63,136 nucleotides of DNA, taken from positions 1-63,136 of the forward strand of contig DASWJP010000023.1 in the NCBI GenBank assembly GCA_036397065.1, read 5' to 3'. Shown here in pieces: positions 52,462-61,124 of the stretch. Source of the DNA: JAJFGI01 sp036397065. Its GTDB lineage: Bacteria > Pseudomonadota > Alphaproteobacteria > Kiloniellales > J153. Position numbers and translations under genes: made by a program. Position 1 is the stretch's first letter, and each line of letters opens with the position of its first letter. Below the pieces are notes generated by a model. That model worked only from the letters and a program-made list of their open reading frames with translations, made no database searches and was not told the origin of the DNA.

Positions 52462-52961
52462 CGGTTCATCGCTATCCGCCCCAGGCGTTGTTGGGAGATT
52501 ACGCACGCAGCGCCGCGGGACTAAGTGTCGGTCTTGGGGTGCTGGTCTCGGTGCCGACCTCGCCGGTCATCGTGGCGATCTTCGGCGGATTGACGGCCCT
52601 GTTTCTTGTTTTCGCCCTGCGCACGGTGCAACGCCATGTGGTGCAGGTGGCGGTGACCGAGGACGGCATCGCCGCCGCCGGCCTGGTGACCCGCGCCCTC
52701 CGCTGGGAGGCGCTGGAGCGCCTGACCCTGCGCTATTACGGAACCCGGCGCCAGCGCAAGGAAGGCGGCAGCGGCTTCATGCAATTGAGCCTGCGCGGCG
52801 GCGGGATCTCCCTGCGCCTGGAATCCTCGATCGACGGCTTCGACCAGATCATCCGCCAGGCCGCGCAGGCGGCCCGGCGCAAGGGTCTGGCGCTCGACCC
52901 GGCCTCGGCGGGCAACCTGCTCGGGCTGGGGATCGATGTGGATGCGTCGGCCGAAGGCTGA
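52458..52961 (+). CDS. Small membrane protein, PH-like
   Basis: A 167-residue protein with two membrane helices close together (about residues 20-35 and 38-57). A soluble beta-rich part follows (QVAVTEDGIAAAGLVTRALR, WEALERLTLRYYG, ISLRLESSIDGFDQIIRQAA), the layout of bacterial PH-like (bPH/YdbS-type) proteins. It starts with GTG at 52458 inside the deacetylase stop. As last gene of the operon it may anchor the glycosyltransferases at the membrane; that is inference. Confidence 0.72.
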   Translation: MTVHRYPPQALLGDYARSAAGLSVGLGVLVSVPTSPVIVAIFGGLTALFLVFALRTVQRHVVQVAVTEDGIAAAGLVTRALRWEALERLTLRYYGTRRQRKEGGSGFMQLSLRGGGISLRLESSIDGFDQIIRQAAQAARRKGLALDPASAGNLLGLGIDVDASAEG

Positions 52962-53046
52962 CCGATCGCCACCCGTGGCTGCATCCGGGGCCGCGCCCGG
53001 CTTCTAACCTGAGGCCGATTCGTCTCTTTTTGTCCGTCCGTGTCCG

Positions 53047-53061
53047 TTAACAACGCTTTAA
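53047..53061. promoter_or_regulatory. CtrA-type binding site
   Basis: TTAA (53047-53050), seven bases, TTAA (53058-53061): exact match to the alphaproteobacterial CtrA consensus TTAA-N7-TTAA, 47 bp before the small HTH gene. It is the only such full match I found in the window. Confidence 0.55.
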
Positions 53062-53108
53062 ACCTTTTCGGGCAGGCTTGGATCGGCATGCTGTAACAAG
53101 GCCGAGAT

Positions 53109-53330
53109 ATGACCAAAGACCGGCTATTAACGCCGCCGCAAGTGGCCACGCGCCTGCAGGTCAACGAGCGAACCGTGACCCAATGGCTGCGCAAGGGACA
53201 TTTGCGCGGATTCAAGATCGGCAAGGAGTGGCGCGTCTCCGCGGTCGACCTGGAGTCGTTCCTGGACGCCAGCGCCAATGTGCCGCCCAGCCCGGACCGG
53301 CCGACCCACGAGAGCTTCGAGGACGACTGA
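53109..53330 (+). CDS. Excisionase/MerR-like helix-turn-helix protein
   Basis: A 73-residue protein consisting of a HTH_17 domain: LLTPPQVATRLQVNERTVTQ, then WLRKGHLRGFKIGKEWRVSA, and a short acidic tail (THESFEDD). Such proteins bind DNA as excisionases or small regulators. No integrase or mobile element is nearby, so a chromosomal regulator is more likely. AAGG lies 11 bases before the ATG. The CtrA-type site 47 bp upstream suggests cell-cycle or motility-linked control. Confidence 0.85.
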   Translation: MTKDRLLTPPQVATRLQVNERTVTQWLRKGHLRGFKIGKEWRVSAVDLESFLDASANVPPSPDRPTHESFEDD

Positions 53331-53368
53331 CCCGGGGCCAGGGTGAGATCGCTCAAGGCGATCCGTTT

Positions 53369-54733
53369 CTACGGCACCAGCACCACCACATCGACGGGAT
53401 GACCGACGCCGGCCACCGCCGAGGCCGCGATCCGGCGCGGTGGGCCGGCGGGGGCGGGGGCGTAGCCTTGCGCCAGGGCCCGCGCGTAGGTTTCGGCATC
53501 GCAGATCGCATGGGTTCCCAACGGCTTGTTGTGCTGCTCCAACTTGGCGGAGCGATTCACCGCATCGCCGATGACCGTATATTCCAGGCGCGTCTCGTCG
53601 CCGACGGCCCCGAAAAGGACCCGGCCGGTGGCCACCGCCGCATTCACCTCCGGGCAATCTTCGCCGCGTCCGCGCAATTCGTCGCGCCAGTCTTGGGCGT
53701 TGCGGATGGCCTCATCGACGGCGCGCAGCGCATCGGCCGCATAGGTCGTCGACGGCAGGGCCGCGCCGAAGGTCGCCATGATCCCGTCGCCGAGAAATTT
53801 GTCGATGCTGCCGCCGTGCGCCTGAACGACCGGCACGATGTGATGCTGGTAGTCGGCCAGCAATTTCATCACCCGGTCCGGGCTGGCGGTCTCGGCCAAC
53901 CGGGTAAAGCCGCGCATGTCGAAGTTGACCACGGCGGCCTCGCGAATCTCGCCGCTGCCGGCGGCGATCGCTTGATCGGAGCCGCGGATCTTTCGCGCGA
54001 TCTCGGGGGCGAAGAAGCGCGACAGCTCGCGCGCGGCGGCGGCCTCGGCGACCGAGCGGACCAGAAGCGCGCGGCCGCGAATCAAGGCCGCGCCGAGAAT
54101 CAGGGAGACCACGAGGATGGAGACGATCTTGTCGAACTCGGCGCCCAGCAGAATGCTGTTCGAGGTCATGTATTCCACATAGTTGCGGGTGATCATGTTG
54201 TCGTTCGGATCGACCGAGATCACGTAGAACACCATGGCCAGCCAGCCCACCGCCGCCGCCACGCCGGCGGCGAGCACGAAGCGCGCCTCGAAGCGCAGCG
54301 CCCGCAAAGCGATGAAGATGAAGACATAGAGCAAGGTCGGCGCCTTCAGATAGAACGACGCCGGCTGCATGTATTGAATGTGGAAGCTCCAGATGAGGCC
54401 GAACAGCAGGGCCATGTCGATGACAATGGAGACCAGCAGGAACCAGCCGGGCAGACTGATGCGATAGGCCAGCATCAGACGAATCAGGGTGAACACCATA
54501 TAGGCGCCGATGGCCCAGGGCACCGGCCGGAACGCTTGCTCCACCGGGAATGTTTTCGGCGAGATCGCATAGAGGGCGGCGAAGGTCACGACGACGGCCA
54601 ATTGCACCCAGCCGATCAGGCGCTCGGTCGCATCGCCCTGTTCCTGGATCGTATGGCGCACCCGCTCCGGCAGCCCAGTCTCCGGGCCACGGCGTAACCT
54701 GCCGATCTTCATGCGCCGCAACACGGTTGCCAT
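53369..54733 (-). CDS. Membrane adenylate cyclase, class III
   Basis: A 454-residue cyclase with six membrane helices (about 42-58, 71-90, 96-118, 132-146, 152-174, 198-218) and a C-terminal catalytic domain from 260. Metal-binding Asp272 (VVNFDMRGFTRLAE) and Asp316 (KFLGDGIMATFG) are present. Lys312 and Thr386 (YTVIGDAVN) are adenine-selecting positions, Asn393 and Lys397 the transition-state pair. It should therefore make cAMP as a homodimer. GGAGAG precedes the ATG. It lies 81 bp behind the methyltransferase gene on the same strand. The six-helix part has no named sensor. Confidence 0.92.
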   Translation of the reverse strand: MATVLRRMKIGRLRRGPETGLPERVRHTIQEQGDATERLIGWVQLAVVVTFAALYAISPKTFPVEQAFRPVPWAIGAYMVFTLIRLMLAYRISLPGWFLLVSIVIDMALLFGLIWSFHIQYMQPASFYLKAPTLLYVFIFIALRALRFEARFVLAAGVAAAVGWLAMVFYVISVDPNDNMITRNYVEYMTSNSILLGAEFDKIVSILVVSLILGAALIRGRALLVRSVAEAAAARELSRFFAPEIARKIRGSDQAIAAGSGEIREAAVVNFDMRGFTRLAETASPDRVMKLLADYQHHIVPVVQAHGGSIDKFLGDGIMATFGAALPSTTYAADALRAVDEAIRNAQDWRDELRGRGEDCPEVNAAVATGRVLFGAVGDETRLEYTVIGDAVNRSAKLEQHNKPLGTHAICDAETYARALAQGYAPAPAGPPRRIAASAVAGVGHPVDVVVLVP

Positions 54734-54814
54734 TTTATCTCTCCTGGCGCGATCAGGTGACGAGCTTAGCCCAACTCATGGCGCGCGTCGCGTCAGCTTG
54801 CCGTGAGCGCCGCG

Positions 54815-55699
54815 TTACCGGACCCTCAGCCACAGGCTGGACTCGAAGGTCTCCGGCAAAAGCGGCACGCCCGCTATGGGCGTGCCGGCCACCGCCGCGG
54901 CCATGCGCGTTGCGACATAGCGGCTGGCGAAAATCACCTCCCAGCCGGCATCGAGGATCAGGGGCAGGACGCCGAGCTGTTCGTTATACCCGCACCACGC
55001 CCATTCCACCGGATAGTCGTCGGGCAGGAAGATATCGTGGAAATGCACGAATACGCCGGCCGGCAATTCCGGCAGAACGCGGGAGAGCAGAAAATCCACA
55101 TCGCTGCCCGGCATCAGGACATGACTGGAATCGATCATCAGGATATCGCCGGCTTGCAAGTCCGCCACATCCTCGGGCGCCAGGTCCTGCACCTGATGCC
55201 GGCGATGGTCGACCGCGATGGCGGAAAGATCGGCGCGCGGCGCCGGATCGATGGCCGTGATGCGGCACGTCAAGCCGCCGTCGGCCACCGCGCGGGCGAC
55301 AAAGCGCGTGGAATGGCCCGAGCCGATTTCGACAATGCGCCGGGGCGCCATGCGCCGCACCAGCGCATAGGCCACCGCCGCATCCAGACGTGGGAACCAG
55401 TCCTGCGCCCACCGCGGCGACCGGTCGTCGGAGCCCGCCGGGTGCACGGCAATGCGCGCAAGATCCGGTGCGATGGCATCGAGCCAGCCGAGCACCGCGC
55501 TGAAGTGCGACTCCTGCCCGGCCAGAACCGACTCGATGGCCGCATACGGTTGGCGGCGGACCGCCGGTGCGGCGACCGCATGGCGTTGGGGAATGAAATA
55601 ACCCCGCCGCGCCAACCCGGAGACGGTCAGGAGACCGAACCACAGGCGCCGGCGAAAGCCCCGGCCGGCGCTGACCGGCCACGAAACCGATGGGATCAT
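54815..55699 (-). CDS. SAM-dependent methyltransferase (Methyltransf_24 type)
   Basis: A 294-residue class I methyltransferase: RRIVEIGSGHSTRFVARAV is the AdoMet loop, CRITAIDPAPRADL the second strand, ILMIDSSHVLMPGSDVDF the acidic site, and FVHFHDIFLPDDYPVEWAW an active-site-like segment. The N-terminal 40 residues contain a possible membrane-facing basic helix. Substrate unknown; relatives are often in glycan or secondary-metabolite clusters. ATGA overlap with the upstream MBL-fold gene. Confidence 0.85.
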   Translation of the reverse strand: MIPSVSWPVSAGRGFRRRLWFGLLTVSGLARRGYFIPQRHAVAAPAVRRQPYAAIESVLAGQESHFSAVLGWLDAIAPDLARIAVHPAGSDDRSPRWAQDWFPRLDAAVAYALVRRMAPRRIVEIGSGHSTRFVARAVADGGLTCRITAIDPAPRADLSAIAVDHRRHQVQDLAPEDVADLQAGDILMIDSSHVLMPGSDVDFLLSRVLPELPAGVFVHFHDIFLPDDYPVEWAWCGYNEQLGVLPLILDAGWEVIFASRYVATRMAAAVAGTPIAGVPLLPETFESSLWLRVR

Positions 55700-56577
55700 G
55701 GCCGCAACACCATCCCCTCGCGCGCCACCACCGTGCCCGGCCGCGCCTGTTCGGCATCCGCGGCCACCTGGTCCATGAACGAATCGTCATGCTTGGGGTC
55801 GTGATGAAAGATCACCAGCCGCTCGACATCCGCCTGGTCGCACAGGCGCACCCCCTCCTGCCACGTCGAATGCCCCCATGTCTTGTACTTGGGAAATTCG
55901 TCGTCGGTGTATGTGGCATCGTAGATCACGATGTCGGCCCCATGAATGAGATCGAGAACATCCTGATCCTGCGCGCCCTCCACGTGTTCCGTATCGGTGA
56001 CGTAGCAAATCGCCCGGCCGTTGTATTCGACCCGGTATCCGGTGGCCCCGTTGGGATGATTGAGCGCCGCCGTGCGCAGGCGTATGCCCGGCCGTGGCTC
56101 CAGGGTCTCGCCGGAGGTGAAATCGTGGAACGAGATGTTGCCGGAAAAGACTTGCGGCGGCACCGGAAACAACGGCGCCGCCATGAACTTGGACAGCGCA
56201 TCGAGCAAGGTCAGATTCGGCTGCAAATGCCCGGCCCACAGGCGGAAGCGGGCATTGGGATTGAACAGCGGCGCGAAAAAGGGCAGCCCGACGATGTGAT
56301 CGAGATGGGTATGGGTCAGGAACAGATCGCCGCTGGTGATTCCGTCCGCCACCAGCTGTTGCCCCAGGGGGCGCAACCCGGTGCCGGCATCGAACACCAG
56401 CACATGCTCGCCACAGCGAATCTCAAGGCAGGAGGTATTGCCGCCGTATTTGCGATGCTGATCCCCGGGACAGGCGATGGAGCCGCGGACACCCCAGAAT
56501 CGAACGCTGAACTCTCCCGGTTTGGGCAAAGACCATCCCCTGCACTGCCGATCCTCGTGGCGGACATGGACCGACAC
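55696..56577 (-). CDS. Metallo-beta-lactamase-fold hydrolase
   Basis: A 293-residue MBL-fold protein. FWGVRGSIACPGDQHRKYGG with GNTSC is the start typical of a group related to cyclic-nucleotide phosphodiesterases and RNase Z-like enzymes. The metal motif is LTHTHLDHIVGLPFF, with later ligands in ALNHPNGATGY and IFHHDPKHDD. It should bind two metals and hydrolyse a phosphodiester or similar bond. It heads a leftward set with a methyltransferase and then an adenylate cyclase, so cAMP breakdown is a fair guess but not shown. Confidence 0.87.
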   Translation of the reverse strand: MSVHVRHEDRQCRGWSLPKPGEFSVRFWGVRGSIACPGDQHRKYGGNTSCLEIRCGEHVLVFDAGTGLRPLGQQLVADGITSGDLFLTHTHLDHIVGLPFFAPLFNPNARFRLWAGHLQPNLTLLDALSKFMAAPLFPVPPQVFSGNISFHDFTSGETLEPRPGIRLRTAALNHPNGATGYRVEYNGRAICYVTDTEHVEGAQDQDVLDLIHGADIVIYDATYTDDEFPKYKTWGHSTWQEGVRLCDQADVERLVIFHHDPKHDDSFMDQVAADAEQARPGTVVAREGMVLRP

Positions 56578-56775
56578 GACTGTCTAGCATAGCCGTGTTC
56601 CTGGCCGGACGAAAACCTTCCTGGCGGTGCCGGCCGGGCGCCGCTATGAATTCCAGTTGCCGCACCATCGGGGCTGCGCCAGACTGCGTCCAGTGTCGCT
56701 GAGTCGCGGTCCCGAGGCGGCGCGCACGCCCTGGTTTTCACCCCTTGTTTTGATTGACGCGATGTCGCGAGGCCC

Positions 56776-57978
56776 ATGATCGCACACCGCAGCACTTGGA
56801 CGGGCATCGCCTTTGGCCTGAGTTTGGCCTACTTCGCCGCCTATCAGCAGTTCAAGCTGCCGCCCGCCCTGCCCATACTGTTGCAGACCTACGGCTATGA
56901 CCGGGCACTGGCCGGGGGCTTCATGTCCATCTACGCGGCGGCCGGATTGATCTTGTCGATCCCGTTGGCGCGGCTGCTCGAGCGTCTCGGCATCCTGGCG
57001 CCGGTGATCGCCGCCCTGGGGTGCATGGTCGCCGGCTGTGCCATCGGCCTGCTGGCGCCGGAAAACGGCTGGCTGATGCTGGCCGGGCGCGGTCTGGAGG
57101 GTATCGGATTTGCGGTTCTGGCGATCGCCGGCCCGGTGCTGGCCAACGCCAATGCCACGGTGCGCCTGCTGCCCCTGGTCGCCGGCTTGAACGCCAGTTG
57201 GGTTCCCATCGGCCAGCTCGGCGCCACCGCGGCCGCGCCCATTGCCTTTGCCGGCCCCGGCTGGCCGCTCTTGTGGTGGCTGGGGATCGCCGGGGCGCTG
57301 GCCTTGGCGGTGTGGGCGGGCGTGCTCCATCGCGGGCGGCGGATCGACTTCGCCCCGTCACGCTCCGCCGGGGGTGAAAAACCGCCCGCCCTGCGGCACA
57401 CCAGCCTGGTTCTGGCCGCCGGCGCCTTCATGATCTTTTCCGGCCAGTACTACGCCTACATGACCTGGCTGCCGCAATACCTGGTCGAGGTTCACGGCCT
57501 GTCGCCGTCGATGGCCGTGCTCGGCTACACGGTGCCGCCGGCTGCCCTGATCGCCACCACCCTGGTGTTGGCGGCAGTCCTGCGCGCCGGCGTGCCGTTG
57601 GGGCCGCTCTTGGTCGCCGGCATGGCGACCCAGACCGCGGTGTGGTGGCTGATTCCCGTGACCGGTGGCGGGCTCGGCGGGGTTATATCGCTGATCGTTT
57701 ACGGCATCGGCGCCGGGTTCGTGCCGACCTGTCTGTTCGCGGTGCCGAGCGTTCTGGCCGGCAGCGGCCGGCCGCCTCCCTCCGCCTTCGGCATTCTCAT
57801 GACGGGACGCAACCTGGGAGTCCTGGTCGGCCCGGTCCTGCTGGCGCTGGCCTTCAAGAGCAGCGGCGGCTGGGATGTGGCGAGCCCGATCTTCGGTGCC
57901 CTGTCGACCTTTGGACTGGTCTTGTGCGTTTGGCTGGCCTTCGTCTTGGGCGGGGCGCGTTACGGGATGAGCCGGTAG
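56776..57978 (+). CDS. MFS transporter
   Basis: A 400-residue membrane protein with 12 helices, like the CynX/NimT group of anion or drug transporters: FKLPPALPILLQTYGYDRAL, GGFMSIYAAAGLILSIPLAR in the first half, and FGILMTGRNLGVLVGPVLLA in the second. GCGAGG lies close to the ATG. Substrate not predictable. It is divergent from the MBL-fold gene. Its last 19 bases overlap the end of the opposite response regulator gene. Confidence 0.88.
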   Translation: MIAHRSTWTGIAFGLSLAYFAAYQQFKLPPALPILLQTYGYDRALAGGFMSIYAAAGLILSIPLARLLERLGILAPVIAALGCMVAGCAIGLLAPENGWLMLAGRGLEGIGFAVLAIAGPVLANANATVRLLPLVAGLNASWVPIGQLGATAAAPIAFAGPGWPLLWWLGIAGALALAVWAGVLHRGRRIDFAPSRSAGGEKPPALRHTSLVLAAGAFMIFSGQYYAYMTWLPQYLVEVHGLSPSMAVLGYTVPPAALIATTLVLAAVLRAGVPLGPLLVAGMATQTAVWWLIPVTGGGLGGVISLIVYGIGAGFVPTCLFAVPSVLAGSGRPPPSAFGILMTGRNLGVLVGPVLLALAFKSSGGWDVASPIFGALSTFGLVLCVWLAFVLGGARYGMSR

Positions 57979-58658
57979 CCCCCCGATTCGGTCACCAGCA
58001 GCTGGGCATTCGACGGATCCGCCTCGATCTTCTGCCGCAGGCGGTAGACATGGGTTTCCAGCGTGTGGGTGGTCACTCCGGCGTTATAACCCCACACCTC
58101 GCCGAGCAGGGTATCGCGGCCGACCACGCTGGCGCCGCTGCGATACAGGTATTTGAGGATCGAGGTTTCCTTTTCCGTCAGGCGCACCTTTTTCTTGGTT
58201 TCGCCGTGGGTCAGCAGCTTGGCGCTGGGCCGGAAGGTATAGGGCCCGATGGTGAATATCGCGTCCTCGCTTTGCTCGTGCTGGCGCAGCTGCGCCCGCA
58301 GGCGGGCCAGCAGGACCGAGAGGCGAAACGGCTTGGCCACATAGTCGTTGGCGCCGGAATCGAGGCCGAGGATGGTATCCGCATCGGTCTGCGCCGCCGT
58401 CAGCATGATGATCGGCGACTTGACGCCATTGCGCCGCAGCAGGCGGCAGACCTCGCGTCCGTCCATATCCGGCAAGCCCACGTCGAGCAGGATGGCGTCG
58501 AAGTATTCGCCCTTGGCCAACTCGATGGCCCGGCCGCCGGAGGACGCCTCGGCGGTGGCGAACTCCTCGTGCAGGCGCAATTGGTCGCCCAGCGACTGGC
58601 GCAAGGCATCGTCGTCATCGACCAGCAGTATCTTTTTCGCCGTACCAGCGACCATCAT
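57960..58658 (-). CDS. OmpR-type response regulator (orphan)
   Basis: A 232-residue two-domain regulator. The receiver has the acidic pair in LLVDDDDALRQSL, phosphorylation site Asp in ILLDVGLPDMDGREV, Thr/Ala in IIMLTAAQTDAD and Lys in YVAKPFRLSVL. The C-terminal winged helix has VRLTEKETSILKYLYRSG and HTLETHVYRLRQKIE. No histidine kinase is adjacent, so the partner is unknown. GGGGGC precedes the double ATG (58658/58655). The gene end overlaps the MFS gene tail to tail. Confidence 0.94.
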   Translation of the reverse strand: MMVAGTAKKILLVDDDDALRQSLGDQLRLHEEFATAEASSGGRAIELAKGEYFDAILLDVGLPDMDGREVCRLLRRNGVKSPIIMLTAAQTDADTILGLDSGANDYVAKPFRLSVLLARLRAQLRQHEQSEDAIFTIGPYTFRPSAKLLTHGETKKKVRLTEKETSILKYLYRSGASVVGRDTLLGEVWGYNAGVTTHTLETHVYRLRQKIEADPSNAQLLVTESGGYRLIP

Positions 58659-58779
58659 GCCCCCGTTGGCCGATACCCAGGACAGCCCGAAATGTTAAGG
58701 CCTATGACCAGGATAAGCGCCTGTTTCGCCCTGAGATAACATTGGCGCGAAGACGGTTCAAGCAGAGGTCCGGCGCCGG

Positions 58780-59676
58780 TCAGCCGCCGTCGACCATGTC
58801 CTTGACCGCGGTGAAGAGCGGATGGCCGGCCATGCCGAGCGCATCCGCCGCCGAAAAGTGGTTCCGGCCGGGCAGATCCACGACCCGGACCGGCAGGCCG
58901 TGGTCCGTCCAGGCCGCCGCCAGTTCCGCCTGCTGAAGCAAGAATTCCGCGGTTTCCTCGCCGCCGACGGCGAGAATCAGCGGCCCGGACTCCTTTGGCA
59001 GCAGGCGGGCCGGGCTCATGGTCGCCTCGGTGGCCGGGTCGATGCGCAGAATATCTTGATGATAGCTGCGGCGCAGGGGCTCCAGCTCATAGACGCCGGA
59101 GATGGCGCAGGCGCCCTTGACCGGCCGGGGCCGGCCGTTCGCGATCGCGGCCCATTCGGTGAGCAGGGCCATGGCGGCCAAATGGCCGCCCGCCGAATGG
59201 CCGGCCACGTACAGGCGATCCACGTCCAGGCCATGGTTCGCACCGGTATCGGCCAGCCAGAGAATGGCGCGGCGAATCTGGGCGACGATATCGGCGATGC
59301 CGATCTTCGGTGCCAGATCGTAGTTCACGGAGGCGAAGGCAATGCCGGCCTCCAGGAAGGGGGGCGCCAGATAGCTGAAATCGCCCTTGTCCAGACTTTG
59401 CCAATAGCCGCCGTGGATGAAGACGAGAACCGGGGGGCGGACCGAGACGCCCTCCGGCCCGACGCTGGACCCATTTTTGGGCAGGAACAGATCGAGAGTT
59501 TGCCCCCCGGTATCCCCATAGGCCAGATCGAGACGGCCGCCGATCCGCGCCCGTACCGCCGCGCTCTCCTTGGCCCAGCGGTCGAAATAGAGCGCATGTT
59601 CCGGCCAGCGCGCGCGAAGGTTGAGCTGGCGGTCCAGTTCCGCCCGGTCCATCCCTCGATAAAGCCCTTGCGGCAT
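58780..59676 (-). CDS. Alpha/beta hydrolase, arylformamidase-like
   Basis: A 298-residue esterase-fold protein. The oxyanion motif VFIHGGYWQSLDKGD and nucleophile GHSAGGHLAAMALL are clear. The catalytic Asp is probably in ETAEFLLQQAEL-to-AWTDHGL, and His in LPGRNHFSAADAL. The HGGYW variant is typical of kynurenine formamidase relatives (tryptophan breakdown), but no kyn genes are near, so a general esterase is possible. AGAGGG lies eight bases before the ATG. Confidence 0.85.
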   Translation of the reverse strand: MPQGLYRGMDRAELDRQLNLRARWPEHALYFDRWAKESAAVRARIGGRLDLAYGDTGGQTLDLFLPKNGSSVGPEGVSVRPPVLVFIHGGYWQSLDKGDFSYLAPPFLEAGIAFASVNYDLAPKIGIADIVAQIRRAILWLADTGANHGLDVDRLYVAGHSAGGHLAAMALLTEWAAIANGRPRPVKGACAISGVYELEPLRRSYHQDILRIDPATEATMSPARLLPKESGPLILAVGGEETAEFLLQQAELAAAWTDHGLPVRVVDLPGRNHFSAADALGMAGHPLFTAVKDMVDGG

Positions 59677-59810
59677 GGCGATTTACCCTCTTATCTGACG
59701 TCGCGGGCGTGAGCCGGTGGTTTTGGGCCCGGCGGTTGTTGGGCCGGCGTTGGTGCCCCATCTAATGAGTCGGCCCGCAGCCGCTGTTATGACCCGGATC
59801 ACCGCCATCG

Positions 59811-59844
59811 GTGACTCTAGGATCGCTAGGTCTTAGACTATACA
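59811..59844 (+). promoter_or_regulatory. Candidate promoter of ribA
   Basis: GTGACT (59811-59816), 17 bp, TAGACT (59834-59839), overlapping a second -10-like box TATACA (59839-59844) that ends six bases before the ATG at 59851. Either box gives a 5' leader of only a few bases. Confidence 0.4.
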
Positions 59845-59850
59845 GGATTT

Positions 59851-60984
59851 ATGCTCGAACCACTCGCAAGCCAGAATGTTGCCGATGGCACGGTCCTGCA
59901 AGCCGTGGCGCGGGCTATTGCCGATTTGCGCCGGGGCGCCCCGATTGTGTTGCATGGCGCCGGTGAAGCGGCCCTGATCGTGGCCGCCGAACAGGCGAGC
60001 GACGATTCCCTGACTCGCCTGACTACCCTGGCGTCCAGTGCGCCGAAGCTGCTGCTGACCGGCCGGCGGGCCGCGGCCCTTGGTTTATCGCCAAGCCAGG
60101 CGGCCGCGACCGTGGTGGCCCTGCATCTCGATGACTCCCCGGCGGCCACGGTGGTCGAGTTGGCGGACCCAACCAGCGGCCGATCGACTGACCCTGGAGC
60201 CTCCCTGCCCATGGCCACGGTGAGCCGTGGCTTGGCCGCCGCAGCGATCGACGTGTGCAAGCTGTCGCGTCTATTGCCCGCCGCTATGTTTGCCCGGATC
60301 AGCCCGGTTCCGGCCAATCCGGCGGCGTGGGCGGCCAGTCACGATCTTCTGGCCCTGCGGACCAGCGACGTGGAGGAGTATCGCTTTGCCGGGGCCCGGT
60401 CGCTGACCCGCGTGGCCGCGGCCAGACTGCCGTTGGCGCAGGCGGAAAACGCTCGGGTCATCGCATTCCGCCCCGGCGATGGCGGGATCGAGCATATGGC
60501 CCTGGTGATCGGCGAGCCGCAAGGAGATGCACCGGTGCTGGTGCGCCTGCATTCCGAGTGTTTCACCGGCGATTTGCTGGGCAGCCTGCGGTGCGATTGC
60601 GGCGATCAATTGCACGGCGCCATCGAGGCCATCGCCAAGGCCGGATCGGGTGTCCTGCTCTATCTGGCCCAGGAGGGGCGGGGCATCGGCCTGGTCAACA
60701 AGCTTCGGGCGTACAGCCTGCAGGACCGCGGGGCCGATACGGCCGAGGCCAACGAGCAGCTGGGCTTCGACGCGGACGAACGGATCTACCTGCCGGCCGC
60801 GGCGATGCTGCGCCAGCTTGGCTTTCGCCGGGTCCGCCTGCTGACCAACAATCCCCATAAGATGGCGGCCCTGGCCCGATGCGGCATCAGCGTGGAGGAG
60901 CGGGTGCCCCATGCCTTCCCCTCCAACGGCCACAACGCCTTCTATCTGGCCACCAAGGCGGCCCGCTTCGGTCACGAGTTCTAA
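59851..60984 (+). CDS. ribA: GTP cyclohydrolase II with degenerate RibB-like N-terminal half
   Basis: First step of riboflavin synthesis: GTP to diaminopyrimidine. The catalytic C-terminal half (about residues 195-377) has RLHSECFTGDLLGSLRCDCG with the zinc cysteines, YLAQEGRGIGLVNKLRAYSL with the catalytic Arg, and RVRLLTNNPHKMAAL. The first 190 residues resemble the DHBP synthase domain (LPAAMFARISPVPANPAAWA) but lack its acidic active-site motifs, as usual for alphaproteobacterial RibA. No ribosome site is seen. A hairpin follows the stop. The true RibB must be elsewhere. Confidence 0.93.
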   Translation: MLEPLASQNVADGTVLQAVARAIADLRRGAPIVLHGAGEAALIVAAEQASDDSLTRLTTLASSAPKLLLTGRRAAALGLSPSQAAATVVALHLDDSPAATVVELADPTSGRSTDPGASLPMATVSRGLAAAAIDVCKLSRLLPAAMFARISPVPANPAAWAASHDLLALRTSDVEEYRFAGARSLTRVAAARLPLAQAENARVIAFRPGDGGIEHMALVIGEPQGDAPVLVRLHSECFTGDLLGSLRCDCGDQLHGAIEAIAKAGSGVLLYLAQEGRGIGLVNKLRAYSLQDRGADTAEANEQLGFDADERIYLPAAAMLRQLGFRRVRLLTNNPHKMAALARCGISVEERVPHAFPSNGHNAFYLATKAARFGHEF

Positions 60985-61005
60985 AGCCGCTTCCGCGATC
61001 CCTTT

Positions 61006-61036
61006 GGTCCGCGCGGACCCGGCAAATATTGCCGGG
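61006..61036 (+). terminator. Terminator-like hairpins after ribA
   Basis: Two adjacent palindromes: GGTCCGCGCGGACC (61006-61019) and CCCGGCAA-ATA-TTGCCGGG (61018-61036), followed by TGTGTCGGTTT. The second has an 8-bp stem with a three-base loop and a weak T-run on the plus side. Confidence 0.55.
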
Positions 61037-61124
61037 TGTGTCGGTTTAGGCCCCCAAGAATACTAGAAATATACGTTGAATCAGATAGTTAAGTCTGGCC
61101 CCGTTCTTGCGACAATAGCGGGTG

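Noticed and set aside
53109..53330. Excisionase of a prophage or integrative element
   Set aside because: No integrase, att-like duplication or phage gene nearby; a chromosomal regulator is more likely.
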